Assembly (NCBI RefSeq): GCF_020497125.1
Contig: NC_059087.1
Span: 18,881,925-18,945,924 of the forward strand
Direction: 5' to 3'
Source: Mauremys mutica
Lineage: Eukaryota > Chordata > Testudines > Geoemydidae
Length of the DNA: 64,000 nucleotides
Numbering within the stretch: position 1 is the stretch's first letter; each line of letters begins with the position of its first letter. Below the pieces are notes generated by a model. That model worked only from the letters and a program-made list of their open reading frames with translations, was not told where the DNA came from and did no database searches. This document shows, piece after piece, positions 24,382 to 36,450 of the stretch. Made by a program: the position numbers and the translations under genes.

Positions 24382-24829
24382 GTAAAGCGAAGCGTGTGGG
24401 GAAAGGTGTCTGCACGTGGACAAATGTTCCCACGACCCCGTTGTGATGTTCAGCACAGCTCAGATGTGATGGGAGCCGCTTTACCCTGTGCGATCCCAGT
24501 GCCGTCCCTGCGATGGAGCTGGAAGATGAAGGGACAGCAGAGTTTTAGCTGCAAGAGGGCGTTGTTTTTAACATGTGGCAAAAAATGGTCTGTTAGCACC
24601 CAGGTTAAACGCAGCTTGCCTGGCCATTGCACATGGCAGACGTGGGTTAAAACAGAACTGGAAAACCATAGGCTGTGGCTCATCTACACTCTGAATTACA
24701 GGATCCTCATGACGCTTGACAACACAGCAGACTGGTTCCCTGACACGGTTACAGTAGTTCCAGTTTGCAGTGTGGATGGAACCTTTAATTGTGTTCCTTC
24801 TAACTGGATAAAAAAGACGTTAGCCCCAA

Positions 24830-25065
24830 TATTAGTGGTAGTTAATAATATCTAGCTCGTCTGTAGCACTTTGCATCAGTAGGTCTCAAAGTACTTTACA
24901 AAGGAGGTCAGTACATTATCCCCGTTTTATAGATGGGGAAACTGAGGCACAGAGCGGGGGAGTGACTTGCCTGTGGTCACCCAGAAGGCATAATGGGGAA
25001 TAGAGCCCAGTTTGCCTGAGTCCCAGTGCTCTATCCACTAGGCAACACTGCCTCCGCTATAGACC
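24830..25065 (-). repeat. MIR-type SINE, reverse orientation
   Basis: Contains the reverse-complement hallmarks of MIR/CORE SINEs: 'agatggggaaactgaggcac', 'gtgacttgcctgtggtcacc' and 'gtgctctatccactaggcaa'. Lies in intron 2 of the SBSPON-like gene. Confidence 0.7.
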
Positions 25066-25319
25066 GCTTCCCTCTACACTTCTAATTGAAACTGTGCGGT
25101 AACCAGGTTCCCTGACCTGGGCTGCAATTGTAGCGTAGCCAGGTAACTCTGAGATATAAAGCCCTACGTGGTGTCAACAGGCTCTGATGACACATTGCTA
25201 CCCACAGTGAGAAACTCACCCTGTGTGGATAGTTTTCCTGTGTTGCACTTTAAAAAGCTGAAGATGTCTTATTGTATGTACTTTTATGGTCCACATCTGC
25301 GCATCTCACAAGCTTTAAT

Positions 25320-25495
25320 GTACCTGTCCTCACGATCCCCCTAGGAGGCAGGGCTGTGCTGTTAGGGATGGAGAATGGAGGCAGAGACTAAGTGCCTTGC
25401 CCCGGGTCACACGGAGAGCCTGTGGCGGAGCAGGGACTCGACCCTGTGTCTCTTGAGTCCTATGCTAATGCTCTAGCCACTGGCCTATTGTTCCT
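25320..25495 (-). repeat. MIR-type SINE, reverse orientation
   Basis: 'ctaagtgccttgccccgggt', 'cacacggagagcctgtggcg' and 'atgctctagccactggcc' match the reverse strand of the same SINE type as at 24830. Confidence 0.65.
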
Positions 25496-26029
25496 CTCAA
25501 GATAACACCTGATTTCAGCAAGAAAATCCTGATTTTTTTTTTATGAAAACCTTCTACAGTTGCTTCCTTTGTCTCTTTCCAGATTTCACTTTCTCTAAAG
25601 AATTTGTGAGTCACATTTAAAGATTAAGATTCTAGGCTAAACTGCCCCAAATCAGGCCAAACGCTAGTGCATCTGCAAATTTTGCATTCATGTTTTCCAC
25701 CTCAGTTCATCTGTGGGCACAAAGCTGAGAGCCTGCACCTCCAGCTGTAGGTAGGCAGAGGCTCTGTTGTATCCACGGGGATCCTGTGTTTGTATCGTAT
25801 TGCACTATATTGACATGGGAATAATCCTGATATCCCACATGCAGGAATGTGGCAAAGGTGACCTCCGTTGGAGACCATCCAGCCTTTGCTTCAGCACCAT
25901 GCAAAATACACCGGGGTAAATGGATACATGTTTGAAAAGCATCCATTTCCCCCTCCCCCTGTTTGGAATTCCCACCTTTCAGACCAGTTCCTTTTGGCTG
26001 GTCTGTTGAGAATTTGCCTTTAAACTAGG

Positions 26030-26240
26030 GCTGGGGCATGTGAGTTAGTGGTTAGAGCAGGGGTGTGGGAGGCAGGAGAGATGGGTTCAAGCCCTGACTC
26101 TGCCACTGATTAGCTGTGTGACATTGGGCCAGACTTGAAGTCTCCATGTGCCTCAGTTTCCCCATATGTGGAACGGGGTTAATGATACTTGGCCACTTTG
26201 TAATGTGCTTTGAGATTTGCCATACAGTGTAAGTTGCTAA
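26030..26240 (+). repeat. MIR-type SINE, forward orientation
   Basis: 'gttagtggttagagcagggg' (tRNA-like A box side), 'gggttcaagccctgactctg' (B box side), 'agctgtgtgacattgggcc' and 'cctcagtttccccatatgtg' follow MIR order. It sits just before SBSPON-like exon 3. Confidence 0.75.
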
Positions 26241-26534
26241 CAGTCACAAAAATGGGCCTGATCCAGATTCAGTCGAGGAAGTCTGCGGAAAGACTCCCAT
26301 TGACATGAGTGAGCTTTGAATCATGCCCCGTATTCGCATTAATATCACTAATTGCAATTAACGTTATTCCCTTCCCTGCTGGTCTGGGTCCCCCACTTTC
26401 CCAGAGCCTGGGAGCAGGCACCAAGCAGGCCATGCTCCTAATAATTCGCTTTCTGTGCCCTCTTAGCTCTGTCTCTGGGCATTTTCTAACCTTCTGCATC
26501 CCTCCTGTCCCCACCCCCTTTGCTTTTTTGACAG

Positions 26535-26625
26535 AGGTGGCTAAGATTTTGCCAGATTCTTTTAAAAGGGACTTTAAGGACCCCTGGAGAAGACCTCACA
26601 TGCTGGTGAAGGAGAAGCAGCCAAG
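26535..26625 (+). CDS. SBSPON-like gene, coding exon 3 (linker)
   Basis: 91 nt between TTTTTTGACAG and CAAG|GTAGGT. It encodes EVAKILPDSFKRDFKDPWRR followed by PHMLVKEKQPR, a basic linker between the TSP repeat and the C-terminal cysteine-rich part. Phases fit exactly (2 nt, 29 codons, 2 nt). SBSPON has a linker exon of similar size in this place, with little sequence conservation, so the call rests on splice sites, phase and order. Confidence 0.78.
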
Positions 26626-27434
26626 GTAGGTGAGGCATTTCACAGAGCACACTGTCCCCTTCTCAGGGTGATTCTTTCTGTGACAAGCGCTGCTGACTTG
26701 GCTCAGCCTGACTCTTAAGTAAGAACTGCAGAATAAACGCTGTCCTCCTATTCGGAGAGGAGAAGACAGTGACGGATCCTGAAATCCTCCCCAAATACTC
26801 TGCAGGGAAATCAGTATCGTATCTGGGCTCTTCTCGGACACACTTAAAACAACACTGGACAAGCGCTGCTAAAAGTGTCCTAAGCACCAGTCCTGCATCG
26901 GCCCCTGAGAGATGGACAGATGATCTAATAGGTGCCTAACTTCTGTGATTCCAGCGTGGTCATTAGCTGGGCCGAGTTTGGGGAGGGAACTAGAGCTGCA
27001 TGAATTCTCCTGCTGTTAAAAGGGAGGGTGCTCTCTGCTGAGGGGTGCTTCAGAGGCATTGCACACAGCCCGGAGAAGAGGGGCGATTCTTTCTCCTTCT
27101 CTGTGCCTCAAGTGAGGCATCTAGATCCATTGGCCTGGGGCCAAAATATGATGCACCTCAGCATGTGCCAAAGTCCTTTTTATTTCAGTGCCACGTACTT
27201 AAGTGCTTTGCTAAACTGGGGCCTCGCACAGCTCCGTTAGTAGCCTGTTTGTCAAAGGCGCTGAACTCCCAACAGCCTCCAGGGAAGTCCGTGAGAGACA
27301 AAAGTCCTCGGTATCTCTGAAAACCAGGCCACGTATTTGAGCAGCTAAAGATGATGGCTTTGGAAGCCTAACTTTAGGTACTGTGTTAAAATGTTGGTGA
27401 TGGAGATTGCTCAAACCTCCATTCCTGTTTCTAC

Positions 27435-27740
27435 TGAGAGTCCAGAGCTGAGCAACAAAAATAATCCTGATCTACGAGGGGAGGTTAAAAAACCTGGGGA
27501 ATGTTTAGTCTTGAGAAATGTGGAGTGAAGGTGGGACCTGATAAGTCTTCAGATACGTAGAGGCTGTTTATAAAGGGGACGGGGATTGTTTGCTCTTCAT
27601 AGCCATGTAAGGGAGGACAAGCGGAATGGGCTTAATCTACAGTAAGGGAGATTTAGGTTAGATGTTAGGAAAAACGTCCGTACTAGAGCAGGTTACCTGA
27701 GGAGATGGTGGAATCCCTGTCACTGGAGGTCCAATGACTG
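27435..27740 (+). mobile_element. CR1 LINE fragment (sense)
   Basis: 'gataagtcttcagatacgta', 'ggacaagcggaatgggctta', 'gggagatttaggttagatgt' and 'taggaaaaacgtccgtacta' follow the C-terminal reverse-transcriptase coding region of CR1. The frame is broken. Lies in SBSPON-like intron 3. Confidence 0.75.
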
Positions 27741-30700
27741 TGTTCTTGGCCCCCTCTGTTGCAGAGCTGTAGTGAGGCGAGCTGCCCTCTGCCAGGGAGG
27801 TTCTCTCTGGTGCCAGCCCAGGAGACAGGCCTGGGAGTGCAAAATGGGGGAACGGCTGGTCAGGGTAGAAGGAAAGCTGAAAAGAATTGGGAAGGCTTTT
27901 ATGGGGGAGGGGGAGAATGGCTGAGTGGGAATGGGGAGCCCCCGGGGGATGATCAGGAAAGTTTCTTAGCAGGCGGGAGAAGAGCTGAGGCCTCATCTGC
28001 CCCTGGGATCTTTTTTGTGACGCATCAGGAAGTGTTTTTGCATGAAAGACACTGCAAAACTCAGCTGCAATTGTTTGTTGGTTAGAGACAGGCCCACGTC
28101 TCTGGGTCTGGATCTAGAATGTGAACCAGCCAAAGGTTCGGGCGGTTTATAGCCAGGGTGTGGGATCAGCCTGGTATGTAGGGGCCAGTTCTGGATCTGA
28201 ACCTCCACGAAGTTTGTGAGTGTTCACGTCTCAGGAGAGATGGACCTGAAGCAGAGACGGTTTAGGGGTGATAGACTCAACCCCACCAAGGCTTATCCCA
28301 ATGCAGGGACCCCATGCAGGCCTGTTCACAGGCGTTGGGGGGGCTGCGCTGGAAGAAGCTCTCAGCCAGGGAAAGATAAGTTCTTCCCCTTCTTCCTGTT
28401 CACTCTTAGACGTTTCTTCATGGGGTGCCCTTGCTGCAGAAACATTGGCAGCCAGCCAGGGTTGGCCTGAGGGCCCCACCTCTCCCATGGCACCGAAGTG
28501 GGTGGTGCCAGCTGCCGCATGTAGGTATGACTGTGCTGTGTCCTGGCTTGGGACTCCAGGAGCGCTAGGACTGGTTTTGTGGCCACCTCCTGGTGACCTG
28601 AATTGTTCCTCCTTTGAAGGACTGTGGGTTAGTGTGTGCTTCGTACAGGACGCTGCACGCTCAGGAGAACTTGTGCAGCTTGTTGGGAGTCCATGCAGAC
28701 GTGTTCCAGGGGGTGCCGTGGTGCAGGCCCGTTGGGCTGTGACCCTTGTAGCTCCCTGGACTCTCTATTTTGAGCTGGTCCTAGGGCCAGGGTAATACTG
28801 GGCAATGGAAGGGCATCAAGCAGACTTGCCTCCTGGCTAAAGAAACCAGCTCACAGGAGTTCTCTGGGAGCGGTGGAAAGTCCCTTTCCCTGCCAGGACG
28901 GGACTGGCCCTCTCAGGACATTTCCTAGTGTAGGTTCATCTCCAGTTGCGTTCTGATTGCCAGCTGCAGAGGGGTGGAAAGGCAGACGCTGGGAGAGCCA
29001 GGTAGAGTTAAGAACGAGGCTGGACAAGACCCTGCTCCCCACCAAGCGTTGCTCTTCAGCTTGGGTTTTCCTCACCCAGCCCCCTGGCACCTGCTGCAGC
29101 CTGTGCTGCTAACTCAACAGGGAGACTCTTCTCGGAGGGGCTCTGTGCGGTTGTCTCAGGAATCCCGTTCCAGCACTGAAGAAAGCCCCGTCCCTTTGGC
29201 CTCGCTGGGGCTCTGCCGTACCACGGGCTGCTAGGGACTTTCTGCACAGTCCCTCCCAAGCTTGCTTGCCTCTCACCTCTAGTCTTGCTGCCACAGCTAC
29301 CTTGCAGGTTCTCCTGGGGGGTGTTGCACATTTGATAAATCCATAGAATTGCCAGCATATCCGGAGCCACCCGTGTTTGGAAGCAGGCAAGTCTGTGACT
29401 CCCCCACGCGTCCTTGTGGGCATTTCTGATCCCGCAATCCCATCAGCAGTGGCATTGAGTGCATGGTGCTGCTGCTACCAGGCTTTGATGCGAGTCTGTC
29501 CAGAAATCGTGCTTTAAATATGCAAGCGCTAGAATTTGCACTGGTAGTCGCCCCTTCAAGTCCGCACATCGAAACTGTGCCATGTGATCTGGCTGACCAA
29601 TTGAAACTAAAGAGCAAATAGTGACCAGTCACCGAGGAGTGCTCACGATCGATCCAGAGAGCTATAACAAGATGTGCAAACATTTGTCAAGTCATTTTGG
29701 ATCTCGAATAGACCATGACCTGCTTGTAAATGTTCCAGGAGGAGACGAGATTAAATTTGTCTGGTTAATTTATTTGCTGTGTATGACTTGCTCATCTGCA
29801 AACTGCAACTGACCGGCAGGGAGAGGAGAGAACTGTAGTAGCGGGTGTCACATCTGGGTGGAGGTGCCTGGGCAGAGTCGTGTGGGAGAAGCCAGCTAGG
29901 ACCTGCTGCTATGATATTGCTCCGTTCCGCCCGCATGGAACAGATTGCAGGATCGGGGCTGATGCTTGGTTCTGATGAGCGCGACCCTCCTTTACTTCCA
30001 GAAGTACAGAGATCACACACACAGGAGAAAAAACCATTTAACAAGTGAGACTTGTTTGTGTATCTTGACATTCTCAGTGGTGTTGGCCAATGGATGTAGG
30101 CAGCCGTCTAGTACTGTCGCAGCACGTGAGCTGCAAATGCCCCTTCTGAAGGCCTCTTAAGGCATGGGTGAGAAGTACAGTCACAAACCCATCACATGAT
30201 GGAAAATCATTGTTACCAATGTTGTTCCCAAAAGCACATCTGCTGTTAATTAGGAAACACTGAACCGCTGCCTTGGGAACCGTGTTACACAAGGTGGGTC
30301 TGAAATGCATCATTTGCATGCTAGGCTTCTGAGCATGTCCATGCTGAGCATGCCATGACCTATGGAAAACTATCTTGGGGCTAGAGCGGAGTGTCACAAA
30401 CAGCATAGACCTGACTTCTGGAGAGCAGGGGCGAGGCGGGCCCTGGGGCCCCTAGGTTCAAACCAGCTCCAGTGCAGGCTGGATCAAGGGGCCGACTTCC
30501 TGCTCCATCTCCACAGAGAATGCAAGGGGACACGCCAGACCAGATTGCCAGCTGGTGTCCATTGGTCTTGCATCAGTCAAGCTATGCTGCCTTATGCCAG
30601 TTGTACATCTGGCCCAGAGAGTGGTTTCAAACTGCTCAGCTATTGACAGATGCACCCTGATGGATTTGCAGGGGAATCCCGTTAAGCAAAAGGATTGAGT

Positions 30701-33005
30701 TCCTCTTTAGAGTGGGTGTAGTCAGTTTATTGTCTGACGCGCTCTCTCTTGGGGGAATGTATCTTGCATTGGAAGTGAGATGGGCCAGATTATCTTAATG
30801 GGCTTTTTCATCTCTTTTCTTTTATCTGTCTAGGATTTTCTTAGTTAGCTGTAAGCCTCCCCCCTTGTAACTGATAAGCCGCAGGGTAGCTGATTAACTA
30901 GCCCCAGGCTGTAAATCCCCTTGTCACAAGCAGCGCTGTGCTCGGGTAGTTGGGTTTGTGAAGCGTGTGCAGGGCGAGGGGCAGAGGGCTGGGACCATTA
31001 CATGGGCCGGGGCTCAGCACAGTTTGCAGGGATCCAATTGGCGAGGTGCTTGGAAGGGTTTCAGTGCTGCCCGGAGGAGGAGATGGCTGTGTGGACGAGG
31101 GAATGAGAACAGAAGTGTGTTCTGCCGCCTCTGCATCCTGCCTCCTGCTGGGTGTGGGCAGTGGGTTGGATCTGCACCTACGGAGGAGGCTGCCAGGCTG
31201 AAACGAGAAACACAAGACCTTTGTGTATCAGGCTGTTTGGAGTCGTTCGCCCTTCAATTCTGGGCACTGAAATCCCCATCTCTGCTTCTTTTTTTTTTTT
31301 TTCATCCTGTCCAGCCTCTTTCCCATGCTAAGCAGCCCTGGTCCACCCCCTTTCTACTCTCACGGCCAGGTCTTCTTCCAGCCTCCTCCTGGAGGTTAGA
31401 ACAAGCCCCCTGCTCTCCAGCCACAAACTCCGGCGCATCTTGGTCAGAAGTATGGAAATGGGGCGGGGGGGAAGCGTGAGACCAATACAAGGAAGAATAG
31501 GTGGACAGAGCTGTGTCTTCACTGAGGTTATTGCCACCAGGGCTGAACCAATCCAGGCGTGTTTACCCTGTGGTCCAGGTAGTGAGCAGCGTGGCCAGGG
31601 GAAGCATGGCCAGTGGCTTGGTCTAGCTGTCCAAATACAAACCCACCCGCACCCCCTTGGCATGTATCCAGGCAGCTAATCCGAGTCACTGATCGCCCAT
31701 GCTCCCACCAGCTATAGCTCGAGCTGCGCCAGTGTCTCTCTCCCAGGGCCAGGAAGCACGCTCCCAGCTGCATGCAGATGTATCCTGAGTGGCAATCGGC
31801 ACACGTGCTTGTGTGCCGTCCTAGGAAGCCAGCCCATAAGGAGGAGGCATAGAGGCCTTATGGGTGGCTGCCTGCTCCAACCGCAAGGAAGGGACCAGGC
31901 CTGGCCATTTTCCAAGGTGGGCCTAGTAGTTCGTAAGGGTGTGTGTGTGGTAGTGGCTGGTGCGTGGCTTGGAAGGGAGTTGGGGCATTTCTTGGAGTGG
32001 CATAGTGGCCCCAGGGCCCAGTGTGGTAATGCCAGGGCCTCCTGCTGCTGTTCCTCTGGCTGGCTGGCTGCCGAGTTCTCACAGCTCCATGCCAACTTGT
32101 GACTTTGGGCTAACTAAGGGATGCAATCAAAGCTGTAGCTTGGAGCAGTGGGGCTAGAATACAGCAGAACCCTCTGCACCTCCACCCTTGGCCAAAGCTC
32201 CCATCACACAACGGCTGCAGTGGTTGTCGCACCCAATCTGTGCTACCTTATCGCTCACTGGAGCAGTTGCCGTTCCAATACTTCTTAAAGGTGTTCTGTT
32301 TCTCTTTGGTTTCACCCCAGCGAGAGCTCCCAGAACGGAATTGTTCGCACTCCGCAGGTCACTCTGTGAGCCATGAATTCAAGCCCAAGAGAACAGAGGC
32401 GTTTGCATTTTGATTGATGTCAGAAGTGGTTTAAATGTGCAAAAACACCTTCACAACAAAGCTCCTGTGAAATTTGGGGGAAGATAGTTGCATTCCAAAC
32501 GATCATTTTTGGTAGCAGTTTCCCAATCCTCGTGCAGTGAAAACCACCTTGCTGTCCTCCATGGCTCCGTCCCCACCATGGGAGCTGCATTGCTGCACTG
32601 TGTCCTTCCTGAAATTCCCTTGGACGAGTGTTTGAAACCTTCAGCTGGAGCAGAAAGTGGGAATACGGCTGCTGCTTTCCTGTTCCAGCCAGGCCTAGGC
32701 AACGGCAGCTGTCGCTTGCGCCTCCTCGCAGGTGTGCACGTCTCCGATGTTTTTACCCGCAGAATCTCATGGCACTTTCTTTGCAGCCCTGGCAGCTGGC
32801 GTGCTTTGAAAGGAGGGTGTGCAGGGAGAACACTCCGGGTGCTGACATACAGAAATCCAGCAGCTCTGTGTACATGGGTGCCTGGGCTGCCACTCTGAGC
32901 GGAGAGACCACAGCAACAGGAGGGGTTCTTCCGTCCCTATAGTAAATCCACCTCCCCAAGACGGAGTAGCTCAGTTGACGGAATAATTCTTCCATTGGCC
33001 TAGTG

Positions 33006-33074
33006 GGTTGGCTTAATTACATCACGCAGGGCATGAACTTTTTCACAGCCTCGAATGATGTAATTAAGCCGACC
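33006..33074. repeat. Imperfect palindrome (19-bp arms)
   Basis: Arms GGTTGGCTTAATTACATCA and its near-perfect reverse complement TGATGTAATTAAGCCGACC (one difference) surround a partly paired 31-nt loop (GGGCATGAACTTTTTCAC...). The flanks also resemble an interspersed repeat that I have seen in turtle sequence, so this is probably a copy of a hairpin-bearing repeat. Confidence 0.65.
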
Positions 33075-35231
33075 GAATTGTCTAGTGTTGACCAGCCCAG
33101 GATAAGTGGTGAGAGATGGATGGGAGAACTGGACAAGCCCACAAACAGTAGAGGGGTTTCTGGACGAGGCTGGACACCAAAGCCTGAGGAGGAGTACGGA
33201 GATCAGGCCTGAGGAGCGCAGACGAGCGGATGCTGAACAGGAGACTCAGGGCGCCATTGCAGACAGGGGTAGATGCTGCCAAGACAAGCCATAGAACATG
33301 GGCAGGATGGGCTGAAAATCAGATGGCTTCTTTCCACAGCAGTCCCAGAGACGGAGCCAGTGAGGGAAGAAGGCAGCATGCAGCCGGGGTGGTCCCTCTG
33401 CCCAAGAAACTGGGTATGCGTGCTAGTGACAGCAGGGAGCCAATGGGTTATGAATCCCAAATGTACCCCTGGTATTTTAAATGTGGCAGATGGAAAATGC
33501 TCCCAGCTGGCCCCCTCCCCTCCCCACCTCCTGGCCCAGCAGCCATTTGCAGAGAGAACATGCTGCCTGCTGCAGGGCCACAGGGAAGAGGCAGACTAGC
33601 ATGCAGGAGAGTTAGGAGCACTGGCTGTGAGGTCGGCCAGCCCCACTGACTTTCCTACTCCCCCTGCAAGCAGGAAATCATCCCAGTTGCCCCTGAGGAG
33701 CAGGGGACACATTCTGATCAGCAAGGCCTCCCTCAACCAGTCAGGTGACCCCACCGCAATGCTGCACAGCAAAAGGAACCTCCATAACATGCTCTTGTCC
33801 AGACGGGCCCCTGGTGCGGATTTCTCCTTCCCTGGAAGTACGATGACCCCAGGTGGAGACACCAGCTAGAAACTGCTCCAGGTGCCCCTTGCAGGCACTG
33901 CCAGTGGTGAGGAGGAGGGGAAGAAGGGATGCAGACAGAGAGGCTACACACTTCAAAGCAAAGCTGCCTGCACCGCTGGGAATATCGGGGCCTGCGCTTT
34001 CCCAAAGGCAGGGGGAGGGGAAGCTCTGATCTGAAGCAATCCCCCTAAGTCCGCCAGCACATTGCGGTTGCTTTACGGCTGTCAGCTTGCCAAGCCTCCT
34101 CCTCCTCCAAGGGGCCTTCAGGGTTTTGCTTTTCCCCCCTTCTGTTCGAAGAGGCGATTAAGGCTCAGATAAGCTCAGCTGCTGGGGATGGCCAGGAAAG
34201 GAACATAAGGCAGACAAGCAACCGCAGCCAGTCGAGGGGCAGAACGATGGCAAACGTTTATGAATCCCACGGCGAGGGATGAATCTCTAATAGTTGTCCT
34301 GCCCCTAAGCAGCTCTCTGCTGAAGCAGTTACTTACAGAGACAGTAGCTGAACCAGGGCATCTCTCTAGACCCATTTTACACAAGGAAACTCGGCCTTGT
34401 AGGGGCTTTAGGCAACATTTATGTTTCCCCAATTCAGGGCTTGCTTTGGCCCGGGGCACAAGTTTAGAGCAACTGGTCAGCTGTTCTGGGGGTGGCTGTG
34501 CCTGGCCACCCCTCCTCCTGCACGGCACTGAAAGCGGCAGTGGGTTGGCCGTGCCCCACTGCAGCCATCTCAGCGCCAGCAGAGGGGAGCTGGCAATTTC
34601 CGCATCTCCTTGTGGTAATTCGGCATCCTAGGCATGACTGTGGGACGTCTGACTGGGGAAGCTCATGCCAGATACAGCCCCAGGGCAGAACCTCTATAGA
34701 ATCCAGTTGTCTTGGCTCAGGAGCGGCCCAGGTCCGGGCAGCAGCCAGGATCCACTCCCCTTAGCAATGGGAGAGGCGGGCAGGTGTGATTCTTCTAGGG
34801 TTGAACTTGAGATCCTTTGGCAGGGACGTGGTGAGGTTCAGAGGTGGCAGCAGGATTTGGGTGACCATCCTGCCTTGGGGTTTCTCATTCAGTGGCAAGG
34901 CTGCTACCAGGTTGCTTTTAGCATCAAGCTGTTGCTAGTGGAGGATTTGTGAGAGAGCCTCTTGGAGTCTGTGCCCACAGAGTACTGATCCTGGTCGGGT
35001 TATTCAAGCGGCTGCTTTAAAGTCTGGGGATTTCAAGGAGGTCAGATAGCGATAGGAAAGTGTGCACTGGGCCTGTCGCTGACATGTTGGGTCTCTAGGC
35101 AAATGGAGCATTTCCCCAGCAAATGCAAACCTCTCTTCTCACCACAGGCCACCCCCCCCCTCTGTGGGAGCAGAAACCCCTTGCAGAGGAGTGTTGGCAT
35201 CCTGGCTAATTCTCTCCCTCTCCCTTTCCAG

Positions 35232-35390
35232 TTACTGCGTCTATTTCCGCCTGAAGCAGGTGGGAGCCGCCTGCCGCCTGCACTTGTGGAGCAGCCAGCT
35301 GATGAGAGAGAGGCAGGTCTGTGTGGAGTGCCGGCCGGACGCTGTGGGCAGCGGGGCCCGATGCAAGGGGGATGGGCTGGAGGGAGCCAG
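35232..35390 (+). CDS. SBSPON-like gene, coding exon 4 (C-terminal cysteine-rich part)
   Basis: 159 nt between CCCTTTCCAG and GCCAG|GTAAGT. It encodes SYCVYFRLKQVGAACRLHLW then SSQLMRERQVCVECRPDAVG then SGARCKGDGLEGAR. The pattern YC-x-F ... VCV-x-C-x-P ... RC-x-GDGL is the diagnostic C-terminal block of SBSPON (YCMEF ... VCVDCQPP ... RCSGDGLD). The phase is 2 in and 2 out. In SBSPON a final exon follows, encoding a stretch with HWQ, GTWK and CSCP. I searched the next 14 kb by eye and did not find it, so the gene is incomplete as read here or its last exon has diverged. Confidence 0.85.
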
Positions 35391-36149
35391 GTAAGTGGCT
35401 GAGGAGTGATGATGTTACCCAGCCAGCTTAGCACAAAGGACCGTCAGTGTTGCTGAGGAAGGATTTTGTCCTTATTTGGTTTATTTCCTGTCCCACTTTG
35501 TGTCTGGCTGGGAAGCCCCCAAGCCTGGTGCCAGAATCGCAAACCACTTTTGGGGAGAGTGAGCAGACACATCCCGTGTCCTGTGCTTGCCTCAGTCCTG
35601 CCCACTGGGTTTGGGCAGCGTTAGGCTCCTTGCAGAGTGGCCAGCTGCACTGTCCTGGCAAAGGGCTGGCGTGTGCTCCCTGCAAACCCCAGCTCCTCCT
35701 GCCAGGGCTACATTTCCAGCAGCGTGGGCCCGAGCCACCTACAAAGGACAGGCTGCTGGCGGGATGCATAAGCAGAGGGAAGGCTTGTGAAGTGAGGAGG
35801 GATCCCCTGGAGGCAGGGGCAGGACAACGCTATACAGGACCTGGGAGACTAAGACAAGAGGCTAAGCTGGATCTGGAGAGCAGCCGGGAGCCAGGGGGGC
35901 ACTTGAAGAGGGGGACAATGACCTAGACTGAGCAGCATGCAAGGACAGTGCTGCTCTCAACAGCCCAGGGCACGGGGTGGGAGGGTCTTCATAGACCTTC
36001 CCTTCCCTACAGAGAACTGAGGCAGCGCTCCCCCGGCCAAGTAGAGCTGAATGCAGCTTGTGTCCCCTGGAGCCTGTCCATGCCGATCAGCACCCCAGGG
36101 TTGCAACAGCTGGAATCCCAGCGGCTGTTCTGGCCCGTGTTGTGCTGTG

Positions 36150-36450
36150 TGGGAATCAGTGTTGCCAGCTCTAGTGGTTTAATCGTGAGTTTTATGCTAT
36201 CTGGTGGTTTCCTCAAAAACTGGAGTCATGTGATCCCACAAGACTCTTGGCTTTCACCCAGAAAAATACACTTCTCACCTTCATTTTTGCAGAGAAAAGC
36301 TTGAAAATGTGACGTGCTCAAAAACCAGAAAGCAAATAAAAAGAACTGTAAACTTATTAATTTTTATAAGCTTCTTATTTTTAAGACAGTGATTTTGGGG
36401 GGCGGGGGGGAGCTCATGATTTCGAACACCTGGGGTTGGCAATGCTGGGA
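36150..36450 (+). repeat. Interspersed repeat with inverted ends
   Basis: The left end is CAGTGTTGCCAGCTC. The right end, reverse-complemented, is CAGCATTGCCAACCCC, giving degenerate inverted repeats. The interior is T/A-rich with 'agctcatgatttcgaacacc'. The flanking 8-mers do not match, so the insertion is old. The other copy is at 23020-23315. Confidence 0.55.

Larger units (their letters stand above)
26626..35231. other. Intron 3 of the SBSPON-like gene
   Basis: 8.6 kb with no convincing coding exon. It contains the CR1 fragment at 27435-27740, an 'agaggttcggatccag'-style repeat near 28085-28215, a T-run near 31290, and an imperfect palindrome at 33006-33074. I see nothing else that I can name. 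Confidence 0.55.

Noticed and set aside
29990..30050. Short zinc-finger-linker-like peptide (HTQEKKPFNK)
   Set aside because: Only about nine residues. No Cys-Cys/His-His framework around it, so a C2H2 remnant cannot be supported.
36013..36304. Phase-compatible candidate last exon of the SBSPON-like gene
   Set aside because: A good acceptor and matching phase, but the peptide lacks the Trp and CSCP motifs of SBSPON and its second half lies in an interspersed repeat.
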